A DNA stretch of 64,000 nucleotides from Gallibacterium faecale. Lineage in GTDB: Bacteria > Pseudomonadota > Gammaproteobacteria > Enterobacterales > Pasteurellaceae. Within the stretch, counting starts at the first letter, position 1, and each line of letters opens with the position of its first letter. Below, one piece after another: positions 36,135 to 43,949 of the stretch. Location: assembly GCF_027920745.1 (NCBI RefSeq), contig NZ_JAQIBB010000068.1:9347-73346 (forward strand), given 5' to 3'. The notes below the pieces were generated by a model. It was not told where the DNA came from. It worked only from the letters and a program-made list of their open reading frames with translations, and ran no database searches. The position numbers and the translations under genes are program-made.

Positions 36135-37059
36135 ATGTGTACATTAATGCAGAAAGATGTGTTAATTGAATTAGTAGCAAATGCTCAAGCCATTGTCACT
36201 AAATGTGTTGATGTAAATTCGCCTTTAACTGATGATGAAATAAAATTAGGTAAGATTAGAGATTTCCTTTATAGCACTTCTCCAGAAGATATTTCTTACA
36301 CATCACTTATTAATGAAGTAAGAACTATTCAACAAAAATTTGAACCTCAAAGTCCGCATGTAGTGAATGATTATGATGTAGATGAAGATGTAGTTGCTCA
36401 ATTTCCAATGGTCTGGCGTAAAGTATTATCAGAGAGTGCTGTTTCTTCTCAAGCTCAACCTTATGGCATTTTGTTAGGTGGGCAGCCAGGGGCGGGTAAA
36501 TCTTATGGCACCATGCAAATCAAAAAACGTTTGCAGAATAATGTGTTAATTATTAATGGTGATGAATTTAGACCATATCATAGTCAATATCACCAAATTT
36601 ATAAAAAATATGGTAAAGATGCACCAAAATATACAGCAGATTTTGCTGGGAAAATGGTAGGTAAAGTAAGAGATAAAGCAATCCAAGAACGTTTTAATAT
36701 ATTAATTGAAGGTACATTTAGAACGATTGAAACGCCAATTAAAAGAAATCAATAATTTTAGGGAATATGGTTACCAAACCGAGATAATTATTTGTACTTG
36801 CCCAAAAAATCTGAGTTGGGAAAGTACAGTTATACGAGCAAAAGAACTAGAGTTAGTTGGGATTCAACCGAGATATGTTGCTAAAGATCACTATGATCTT
36901 GTTGTCACAAAATTAGCAGAAAATGTTGAAAAAGTGCTAAAGGAAGCTCAAGTTTCTCATTTAGAAGTGTACTCTAGAGAGGGTAAGCTATTTGATTCCT
37001 ATACTGATTCTATAATGAGCTTAGCTGAGTGTATAAATAAAGAATTAAACCGTAAATAA
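36135..37059 (+). pseudogene. Zeta-toxin-like kinase, frameshifted
   Basis: Two overlapping reading frames (36135-36755 and the frame continuing to 37059) together form one zeta/PezT-like P-loop protein. The first has Walker A GGQPGAGKS (residues 115-123), NGDEFRPYH (141-149) and EGTFRT; the second continues with NNFREYGYQTEI and a conserved C-terminal half. Removing one A from the run at 36741-36744 restores a single 307-codon frame. Zeta toxins phosphorylate UDP-GlcNAc or other substrates and need an antitoxin; none is adjacent. About 110 residues of unknown role precede the P-loop. Natural inactivation or a base-calling error are both possible. Confidence 0.8.
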
Positions 37060-37104
37060 GTGTTTGAATATGGGAAAATCAGATAAAGTGTAATTCAAAC
37101 ACTT
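37058..37104. terminator. Bidirectional terminator between zeta-like gene and MFS gene
   Basis: A 12-bp stem (37058-37069 with 37093-37104) with a 23-base loop overlaps the stop codons of both convergent genes and is followed by T-runs. Confidence 0.65.
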
Positions 37105-38297
37105 TTTACTTTCCATAAACAAAACAATGCCAATAACGTTAAAACAGAACAAAAATAGAACGTATCATAATAGCTATAAGCACCACCAATAAACCCAGCT
37201 ATTGGACCGCCAACAATCCAGCTACTTTTCGCACTATTAGTAAATAACGTTGTTGCCGAACCTAATTGAGATGGCATTAAATCTTGAAAATAGGTCATTC
37301 CTATGGAAGCCAAAATACCGATTAAAATGGCGTTTAATAGTTGTAAACAAACTAATCCCCAAGTAGAAGTAACGACCAAGAGTAAAGGATAAAAGATTAC
37401 ACCACAGAGTAGAGCAACAATCATTAAGTGTTTTTTGGCAACAAATTTACTTAGCCAACCGGCAATAATCATCACAGGAATTTCTAATCCAGCAGCAGTT
37501 CCCATCAGAAAACCTGCTAAATTTTCAGGCAAATGTAATTGTGTTGTAATGTATAACGGCATATTAATCAAATACATACTATTACAACTAAAGATAATGA
37601 CTAAGGTTAAAGAGAGATAAATAACCGATGTTTTATTTTGTTGTGGTGCTTGAGGTAATGCAGTCGTTTTTGTACTTTTTTGTTGTGTGTCATTAAGTGG
37701 TGGTAAGAGAAAACGTCCGCAACATCCACTTAATAGAAATGTTGCCGCACCAATTAAAAAGAGAAATGTGAATCCTTTATTAATGGCTAACCAGAAAGCC
37801 AATGGCGGGCCAATAATCCACGCTAAAGAAATTTGTGCCCGCATAATCGACATAAACATCACAGTTTGGCGTTGTTTACGATTAGCATATTCACGGGCAA
37901 AAGCGAAAATTTGTGGATTAGACGCTGATCCTAAACCAAAGAGTGTGACTGCTAGGGTGAGCAGTACCCAATAGTTACGGCTATATGCAAAAATGACATA
38001 TCCGCCTGCTGCCATAATGCAGCATAACAAAATTAACCAACGGCGATCAGCGAGTCGATCTGAATAAAAACCGATGACTTGCCCTAATACAATGCCAACT
38101 AATGCATTTACAGCAAAGAAAATCCCCACAGCAAAAGATGAAACTTGTACTTCTTTGGCTAAAAAAAGGCTCATCACGGGGAGTTGAAAAGCAGAACCTA
38201 TACCGGTTAAGAAAGCCATAAATAGAAAAGCAAAAGTCACTCTTTTCAATGTAGTTGGTGTAGTATTTTGTGTTGTCGCTGTTGATGTTGGTGTCAT
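37095..38297 (-). CDS. MFS sugar efflux transporter, SetA/SetB-like
   Basis: Twelve-helix major facilitator of 400 residues resembling the sugar efflux transporters SetA and SetB (AFLTGIGSAFQLPVMSLFLA at the N-terminus; GFYSDRLADRRWLI in loop 2-3). I choose ATG at 38297 because upstream in-frame starts fall inside the fbaA terminator. A very similar group exports lactose, glucose or arabinose analogues; the substrate here is not known. On the minus strand it follows fbaA-pgk but is insulated by that terminator. Confidence 0.8.
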   Translation of the reverse strand: MTPTSTATTQNTTPTTLKRVTFAFLFMAFLTGIGSAFQLPVMSLFLAKEVQVSSFAVGIFFAVNALVGIVLGQVIGFYSDRLADRRWLILLCCIMAAGGYVIFAYSRNYWVLLTLAVTLFGLGSASNPQIFAFAREYANRKQRQTVMFMSIMRAQISLAWIIGPPLAFWLAINKGFTFLFLIGAATFLLSGCCGRFLLPPLNDTQQKSTKTTALPQAPQQNKTSVIYLSLTLVIIFSCNSMYLINMPLYITTQLHLPENLAGFLMGTAAGLEIPVMIIAGWLSKFVAKKHLMIVALLCGVIFYPLLLVVTSTWGLVCLQLLNAILIGILASIGMTYFQDLMPSQLGSATTLFTNSAKSSWIVGGPIAGFIGGAYSYYDTFYFCSVLTLLALFCLWKVKSV

Positions 38298-38299
38298 AA

Positions 38300-38325
38300 T
38301 AAAATAGCCCCTGCGGAACAGGGGC
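38300..38325 (-). terminator. Rho-independent terminator of fbaA
   Basis: On the minus strand a perfect 7-bp GC-rich stem (GCCCCTG/CAGGGGC, 38325-38307) with a 5-base loop is followed by TATTTTATT. It lies 35 bases past the fbaA stop. Confidence 0.85.
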
Positions 38326-38359
38326 AAACAGATTAATTATTAAGAAAAGTGTTTATTGA

Positions 38360-39442
38360 TTATAAAACGTCACGGCAGTTTAAGTCGTGGTAAGCTTCTT
38401 CTAAACGAGCAACCATTGACTCTTCACCTTTACGTAACCATACACGTGGATCGTAGTATTTCTTATTCGGTGCATCAGGGCCTTCTGGGTTACCTAATTG
38501 ACCTTGTAAGTAAGCTTCGTTTTTCTTGTAGTATTGTAGGATACCGTTCCAAGTTGCCCATTGAGTATCAGTATCAATGTTCATTTTTACAACACCGTAA
38601 GAAACTGCTTCTTGAATCTCTTCGTGAGTTGAACCTGAACCACCGTGGAATACATAAGAAACTGGTTTGTCAGTAGCTAAACCATGTTTTGCTTTAATGT
38701 AGTCTTGGCCTTTTTTAAGGATAACTGGAGTAAGTTTTACATTACCTGGTTTATAAACACCGTGTACGTTACCGAATGCAGCTGCGATAGTGAAACGTGG
38801 GCTAATTTTTGATAATTCAGTATAAACTAAATCGATTTCTTCTGGTTTTGAATAAAGATCCATTGGGTCACGATCAGAATTATCTACACCATCTTCTTCA
38901 CCACCAGTAATACCTAATTCCATTTCTAAGGTCATACCGATTTTGTCCATACGAGCAAGGTATTTTTTACAAATTTCGATATTTTCTTCTAATGGTTCTT
39001 CTGAAAGGTCAAGCATATGAGAAGAGAAAAGTGGTTTACCAGTTTCAGCAAAATGTTTTTCACCAGCTTCTAATAAGCCATCGATCCATGGAAGAAGTTT
39101 TTTCGCAGCGTGGTCAGTGTGTAGAATAACTGGAACGCCATAGTGTTCAGCTAATGCATGAACGTGTTTCGCACCAGCAATAGCACCAAGTACATCAGCG
39201 CGTTTGCCTTCAGGTAATTTAATGCCTTTACCTGCGTAGAAAGAGGCTCCACCGTTTGAGAATTGAATAATTACAGGCGCTTTTACACGAGCAGCTGTTT
39301 CTAATACTGCATTGACAGAATCTGAGTTTACGCAGTTTACTGCAGGAATCGCAAAATTCTTTTCTTTTGCAATAGCGAAAACTTTTTGTACTTCATCACC
39401 AGTTAATACACCTGGTTTTACGAAATCGAAAATTTTAGACAT
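38360..39442 (-). CDS. fbaA: Fructose-bisphosphate aldolase, class II
   Basis: Zinc-dependent aldolase cleaving fructose-1,6-bisphosphate in glycolysis and working in reverse in gluconeogenesis. The metal and substrate motifs are visible: HTDHAAKK (near residue 109), GGEEDGVDN (near 181), and HGGSGS (near 265). Length 360 (E. coli 359). It follows pgk after 62 bases containing a hairpin; the pgk-fbaA order is the usual one. Very frequent codons point to high expression. Confidence 0.98.
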   Translation of the reverse strand: MSKIFDFVKPGVLTGDEVQKVFAIAKEKNFAIPAVNCVNSDSVNAVLETAARVKAPVIIQFSNGGASFYAGKGIKLPEGKRADVLGAIAGAKHVHALAEHYGVPVILHTDHAAKKLLPWIDGLLEAGEKHFAETGKPLFSSHMLDLSEEPLEENIEICKKYLARMDKIGMTLEMELGITGGEEDGVDNSDRDPMDLYSKPEEIDLVYTELSKISPRFTIAAAFGNVHGVYKPGNVKLTPVILKKGQDYIKAKHGLATDKPVSYVFHGGSGSTHEEIQEAVSYGVVKMNIDTDTQWATWNGILQYYKKNEAYLQGQLGNPEGPDAPNKKYYDPRVWLRKGEESMVARLEEAYHDLNCRDVL

Positions 39443-39467
39443 AGTATTTTCCTATTTTAAGTGGAGA

Positions 39468-39493
39468 AGAGAGAGGGAATTACTCCTCTCTCT
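39468..39493 (-). other. Intercistronic hairpin between pgk and fbaA
   Basis: A 9-bp purine/pyrimidine stem (AGAGAGAGG with CCTCTCTCT) and an 8-base loop sit between the two genes. There is no T-run, so it is more likely an mRNA processing or stability element than a terminator. Confidence 0.5.
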
Positions 39494-39504
39494 AAGAAAG
39501 ATGA

Positions 39505-40668
39505 TTAACCTTTTGCTCTTTGTTCAAGAATTTCTACTGCTGGTAATACTTTACCTTCAACGAATTCAAGGAACGCACCGCCACCAGTTGAGATATAAGA
39601 GATTTTATCTGCGATACCGAAAAGATCGATCGCTGCTAATGTATCACCACCACCTGCGATAGAGAACGCATCACTTTCTGCGATAGCACGCGCAACAATT
39701 TCTGTACCTTTACGGAAGTTAGGGAATTCAAATACACCTACTGGACCATTCCAAAGAATAGTTTTTGCACCACGGATGATTTCAGCGATTGCTTCTGCTG
39801 ATTCATCCCCTAAATCCATAATTTCTTCATCATCAAGAACTTCAGTTGCTTTTTTCACAGTTGCTGGTGCAGTTTCAGAGAATTCTTTACCAACACGAAC
39901 ATCAGTTGCTACAGGAATATCGCAACTTGCCATTAAACGTTGTGCTTCAGGAATTAAATCTTTTTCATAAAGAGAAAGACCTACATTGTTACCTTGCGCT
40001 GCCACGAAAGTATTTGAAATACCGCCTCCCACAACAAGTTTATCAGCGATTTTTGCAAGAGAATCTAAAACAGTTAATTTAGTTGATACTTTTGAACCAC
40101 CAACCACAGCAACCATTGGACGTTGTGGATTTTTCAATGCTTTGCCTAACGCTTCTAATTCGTTAGAAAGTAATGGGCCCGCACAAGCGATAGGTGCGAA
40201 TTTTGCCACGCCGTGGGTTGATGCTTGCGCACGGTGTGCAGTACCGAATGCATCCATTACAAACACATTGCAGAGTGCTGCATATTTTTGTGCTAAATCG
40301 TCAGCGTCTTTTTTCTCACCTTTGTTAAAGCGAACGTTTTCTAACACAACCAATTCATTTGGAGCAACTTCAACGCCATCAAGATAATCTTTTGCTAAAC
40401 GAACAGGAACATCAAGAAGATCGTTTAGGTAATCTACAACAGGTTGTAAAGAGAATTCAGCGTTATATTCGCCTTCAGTTGGACGACCAAAGTGAGAAGT
40501 TACCATCACTTTTGCGCCTTGTTCTAATGCTAATTTGATTGTTGGAAGAGATGCTTTAATACGAGCATCGGAGGTGATTTTGCCATCTTTAACAGGAACA
40601 TTAAGGTCTGCACGAATAAGAACACGTTTACCTGCAAGATCAAGATCGGTCATTTTAATTACTGACAT
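39505..40668 (-). CDS. pgk: Phosphoglycerate kinase
   Basis: Glycolytic enzyme making ATP from 1,3-bisphosphoglycerate. The N-terminal signature (VLIRADLNVPVKDG), substrate-binding SHFGRP, the nucleotide-binding GGSKVSTK and the C-terminal GGGDTLAA are intact. Length 387 equals E. coli Pgk. Upstream is a 223-base gap shared with the divergent ferredoxin gene; the promoter is not obvious. Confidence 0.98.
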   Translation of the reverse strand: MSVIKMTDLDLAGKRVLIRADLNVPVKDGKITSDARIKASLPTIKLALEQGAKVMVTSHFGRPTEGEYNAEFSLQPVVDYLNDLLDVPVRLAKDYLDGVEVAPNELVVLENVRFNKGEKKDADDLAQKYAALCNVFVMDAFGTAHRAQASTHGVAKFAPIACAGPLLSNELEALGKALKNPQRPMVAVVGGSKVSTKLTVLDSLAKIADKLVVGGGISNTFVAAQGNNVGLSLYEKDLIPEAQRLMASCDIPVATDVRVGKEFSETAPATVKKATEVLDDEEIMDLGDESAEAIAEIIRGAKTILWNGPVGVFEFPNFRKGTEIVARAIAESDAFSIAGGGDTLAAIDLFGIADKISYISTGGGAFLEFVEGKVLPAVEILEQRAKG

Positions 40669-40891
40669 TTTAAGCCCTCTTAAAAGTTAAATAGGAGTGA
40701 TTTTTAGATTCAAAAGAATGAAATCATTATAACAGCTCATTGCAATAAAAGCGTGGTCTAGATCAAATTTATTTTGACTAGTTTCTGATTTATTTTTATA
40801 GATAAAATAAATTACTAAAAAAAGCAATTATAAAAATAGAAGGAACCATGTAAAATAAGCCACTTTTGCGAACTTACTTCCTTTTAAAATT

Positions 40892-41152
40892 ATGGCGTTA
40901 TTAATAACAGATAAATGTACCAACTGCGATATGTGCGAACCAGAGTGTCCAAATCAAGCGATCTCAATGGGGGATGAGATCTATGTGATCGATCCTGCGT
41001 TATGCACAGAATGTGTTGGGCATTATGAAACGCCAACCTGCCAAAAGGTTTGTCCAATTACAAATTGCATCACAAAAGATCCACTGCATGATGAAAACCA
41101 AGATGAACTTTGGGAAAAATTTGTTCTGATTCATCATGCTGAGAAGTTATAA
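40892..41152 (+). CDS. yfhL: YfhL-family 4Fe-4S ferredoxin
   Basis: Small soluble ferredoxin of 86 residues with two [4Fe-4S] clusters. The first motif is CTNCDMCEPECP (residues 9-20); the second is the unusual long-spaced type, CTECVGHYETPTCQKVCP (about 37-54), characteristic of YfhL/Allochromatium-type ferredoxins. The electron partner is not known. Divergent from pgk, which fits the H. influenzae order as I recall it. Confidence 0.9.
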   Translation: MALLITDKCTNCDMCEPECPNQAISMGDEIYVIDPALCTECVGHYETPTCQKVCPITNCITKDPLHDENQDELWEKFVLIHHAEKL

Positions 41153-41288
41153 ATTAGAAAAAAGATAAAAATAACATTTCTTTTTTAGATAAATTCTAAC
41201 GATTGTTGAAATAATCCGTAAAAGTGTTTGAAAAGGGTAGTGTTTATTGAATAATAAGCGCCGTTACTTTTTTGGAAGAGAATTTATC

Positions 41289-42281
41289 ATGAAAAAATCA
41301 TTTATTTTACAACAACAAGAAATTAGCTTTGTGAAGAACACATTCACAGCAAAATTAGCAGAACATTTGGGATTAGTTGAAGTTCAAGGGCCAATCATCA
41401 GCCAAGTTGGCAACGGGATTCAAGACAATTTATCAGGTAAAGAGAAAGCAGTACAAGTTAAAGTCAAACAGATTGAAGGGGCTGTATTTGAAGTTGTGCA
41501 TTCATTAGCGAAATGGAAACGCCATACTTTAGGACGTTTTGATTTCAAACCGGGCGAAGGGTTATTTGTGCATATGAAAGCATTACGCCCAGATGAAGAT
41601 TCTTTAGATCGTACTCACTCTGTTTATGTTGATCAATGGGACTGGGAACGTGTAATTCCAGAAGGATTACGGACTCTGGCTTATTTAAAAGATACTGTGC
41701 GTTCGATTTATCGTGCCATTCGTGAAACAGAAGCATTAGTCGAACAACATTTCCATATCCCTGCGACTTTACCGAAAGAGATTACCTTTGTTCATTCAGA
41801 AGATTTGGTAAAACGTTTCCCAAATATGAGTGACAAAGAACGTGAAAATGCAATTTGTAAAGAGCACGGAGCTGTATTCTTAATTGGGATTGGTGGCAAA
41901 TTATCTGATGGTAAGCCACATGATGTACGTGCGCCTGACTATGATGACTGGACAACTGTGTCAGAAGGTGATTACAAAGGTTTAAATGGCGATATTTTAG
42001 TATGGAATGAACAACTTGGTACTGCATTTGAATTATCATCAATGGGCATTCGAGTAGATGAAGCTGCATTACGCCGTCAATTAGCGATTACGGGCGATGA
42101 AGACCGTTTACAATTTGCATGGCACCAAGATTTAGTTAACGGCAAATTACCGCAAACTATTGGTGGTGGGATTGGGCAATCTCGTATGGTAATGTTCTTA
42201 TTACATAAAAAACATATCGGTGAAGTTCAATCAAGTGTATGGCCACAACAAGTGTTAGATGAGTTTGAAAACATTCTGTAA
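41289..42281 (+). CDS. asnA: Aspartate-ammonia ligase
   Basis: ATP-dependent synthesis of asparagine from aspartate and ammonia, in a class II aminoacyl-tRNA-synthetase-like fold. ATG at 41289 is chosen because the following ISFVKNTF aligns with the E. coli N-terminus and gives 330 residues, the same as E. coli AsnA; an in-frame TTG start upstream lacks support. KAVQVKVKQ, HSVYVDQWDWERV and GGGIGQSRM are typical. The usual regulator gene asnC is not adjacent. A strong terminator follows. Confidence 0.96.
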   Translation: MKKSFILQQQEISFVKNTFTAKLAEHLGLVEVQGPIISQVGNGIQDNLSGKEKAVQVKVKQIEGAVFEVVHSLAKWKRHTLGRFDFKPGEGLFVHMKALRPDEDSLDRTHSVYVDQWDWERVIPEGLRTLAYLKDTVRSIYRAIRETEALVEQHFHIPATLPKEITFVHSEDLVKRFPNMSDKERENAICKEHGAVFLIGIGGKLSDGKPHDVRAPDYDDWTTVSEGDYKGLNGDILVWNEQLGTAFELSSMGIRVDEAALRRQLAITGDEDRLQFAWHQDLVNGKLPQTIGGGIGQSRMVMFLLHKKHIGEVQSSVWPQQVLDEFENIL

Positions 42282-42306
42282 CTCAATTTAGTTATTGTTT
42301 TGGGTG

Positions 42307-42346
42307 AAAACCGCTTAATTCCTTATGGGATTAAGCGGTTTTTTCT
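42307..42346 (+). terminator. Rho-independent terminator after asnA
   Basis: Perfect 13-bp stem (42307-42319 with 42330-42342) with a 10-base loop, ending in a six-T run. Confidence 0.9.
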
Positions 42347-42457
42347 TACCTATTGAGTAGCAGAGAGAATATCTTTTCTAAAAATCTTCTTTTTTTACTT
42401 TTTTAATATATTGATTTTTATGTGTTTTTTTATTTTTAGCTAATTTTATTAAATTAT

Positions 42458-42473
42458 TGTGAACAAAATCACA
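42458..42473 (+). promoter_or_regulatory. CRP-binding site upstream of the fimbrial operon
   Basis: TGTGA-ACAAAA-TCACA matches the CRP consensus half-sites exactly with the correct 6-base spacing. Its centre (42465.5) lies about 65 bases before the likely transcription start, near the class I position, and 24 bases before the poly-C tract. Confidence 0.8.
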
Positions 42474-42493
42474 AATTTTCTAATGTAATAAGC

Positions 42494-42524
42494 TTGCCCC
42501 CCCCCCCGGAAAATTTTATATACT
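42494..42524 (+). promoter_or_regulatory. Fimbrial promoter containing an 11-C tract
   Basis: A homopolymer of 11 C residues (42497-42507) sits between a possible -35 (TTGCCC, 42494-42499, which overlaps the tract) and a -10 TATACT (42519-42524). The spacer is 19 bases with 11 C and would be the optimal 17 with 9 C. Slippage in the tract would therefore switch transcription of the operon. Confidence 0.65.
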
Positions 42525-42563
42525 TTGCGCGCCTATTAACTTATTGAAAGGAAATTTACAAAA

Positions 42564-43172
42564 ATGAAAAAACTAATTTTAACAACATTAATTGCGGCTG
42601 GTTTAGGTATTACCGCGCAAGGGGCTTTTGCTGTAAATGGTGTCGCAGGAGTTGCAAATTTAGAAAGTGGTGCAACGGTTACAGATACTAATGCTGATGG
42701 TATTGTACAAATTCAAGGTTTAGTAGTTGATACTACTTGTACTATCACTGGTAATGCAGGGCAACACGTTAACCTTGATTTACCTAAAGTACAAGCTTCA
42801 AAATTAGCTCAACAAGGGGCTAAATTAGGAGAGAAATCTTTTGAAATTAAATTAAGCGATTGCCAGAATTTAGGGGATATTACTAAAGCTAGAGCTTATT
42901 TTTTAGATAATACTTCTTATGTTAATGATAATGGTCGTTTAATAAATCAACTTTCTAGTGGTGATGCTGCTACCAAAGTAAGTATAGAATTGTTGAATAG
43001 TGATGATTCAGTCATTAATCCTAAACTAAGAGAAAGTCAAAGTTCTAACAGTTTTAACATAGTAGATAACGCAGCAATATTAAAATATAAAGCGCGTTAT
43101 TATGCAGAAGCAGCTAATGTTACAGCAGGGAAAGTATTAGCAAAAGTTGAATATTATATTGAATATCAATAA
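42564..43172 (+). CDS. Major fimbrial subunit, F17-A-like pilin
   Basis: Secreted structural pilin of a chaperone-usher fimbria, 202 residues. A signal peptide (MKKLILTTLIAAGLGITAQ, cleaved after AFA) is followed by the immunoglobulin-like pilin domain with the two disulfide cysteines (TTCTITG and LSDCQN) and the C-terminal beta-zipper (KVEYYIEYQ) with the penultimate Tyr required by the chaperone. First gene of the operon, directly behind the CRP/poly-C promoter, with GAAAGGAAA as ribosome site. Similarity is highest to F17-type pilins by pattern. Confidence 0.85.
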   Translation: MKKLILTTLIAAGLGITAQGAFAVNGVAGVANLESGATVTDTNADGIVQIQGLVVDTTCTITGNAGQHVNLDLPKVQASKLAQQGAKLGEKSFEIKLSDCQNLGDITKARAYFLDNTSYVNDNGRLINQLSSGDAATKVSIELLNSDDSVINPKLRESQSSNSFNIVDNAAILKYKARYYAEAANVTAGKVLAKVEYYIEYQ

Positions 43173-43231
43173 TTAACTTTTTGGGCAGCCAGTTGCTGCC
43201 CAATTTCTTCTGTCTTGCCTAAGGTATTTCT

Positions 43232-43933
43232 ATGTTAAAAAAACTATTATTGCTTGCCGGTGGTTTATGGCTAGCAACGACTAGCTATGCCAATATTGTG
43301 ATTACAGGTACACGGATTATTTATCCGGCGAATCAAAAAAATGTCAGTGTACAACTTTCCAATGCGGGTGATGAGCCAGCATTAGTTCAAGCGTGGATTG
43401 ATAATGGTGATCCTCATGCTGCACCAGAACAGATTAAAACTCCATTTGTGATCACACCACCGATTTCTCGAGTTGATGCCAATAAAGGACAAACGTTACG
43501 TGTCACTTATACGGGCGAACCTTTACCGAATGATCGTGAGTCAATTTTCTATTTCAATATTTTAGATATACCGCCTAATCCAAAAGATAAAAGTAAAAAT
43601 TACCTACAGGTTGCGATTCGTAGTCGAATTAAATTGTTTTTCCGTCCAACGAACTTAAAAGTTTCACCAGAAGAAGCGTATAAACAGGTGGAATGGCGTG
43701 CACAAGGGAAACAACTGATCGCAAATAATAACACGCCTTATTTTATTACTTATAGTGATATAGCAGTTACACAAGGAAGCCGTAAAGTGAAAGTACTCAA
43801 TTCAACAATGATTTCCCCATTTTCTCAAGCAACCTTTAATTTAACGCAAGCGGTTTCTGCAACTGGTTCAGTAGAGTGGACTGTGATTAATGACTATGGT
43901 GGCAGACCAACTGGTAATAGCAAATTATTCTAA
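43232..43933 (+). CDS. Periplasmic fimbrial chaperone (PapD/F17-D-like)
   Basis: Periplasmic chaperone that donates a G1 strand to complete pilin subunits and delivers them to the usher. Signal peptide to about residue 20 (YAN), then the PapD N-terminal domain (GTRIIYPANQKNVSVQLSN), the FYFNILDIPP segment, the G1 strand region (LQVAIRSRIKLFFRP) and a C-terminal domain. Length 233. Intact, and 59 bases after the pilin gene. Confidence 0.9.
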   Translation: MLKKLLLLAGGLWLATTSYANIVITGTRIIYPANQKNVSVQLSNAGDEPALVQAWIDNGDPHAAPEQIKTPFVITPPISRVDANKGQTLRVTYTGEPLPNDRESIFYFNILDIPPNPKDKSKNYLQVAIRSRIKLFFRPTNLKVSPEEAYKQVEWRAQGKQLIANNNTPYFITYSDIAVTQGSRKVKVLNSTMISPFSQATFNLTQAVSATGSVEWTVINDYGGRPTGNSKLF

Positions 43934-43949
43934 AGGATGGGATAAAACT

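Noticed and set aside
36706..37059. A separate small gene after the zeta-like frame
   Set aside because: It is the C-terminal half of the same kinase in the shifted frame and its start lies inside the upstream part; no ribosome site.
42497..42507. The poly-C tract as a mere assembly artefact
   Set aside because: It cannot be excluded without reads, but its exact placement between a perfect CRP site and a -10 of a surface-structure operon makes a biological role more likely.
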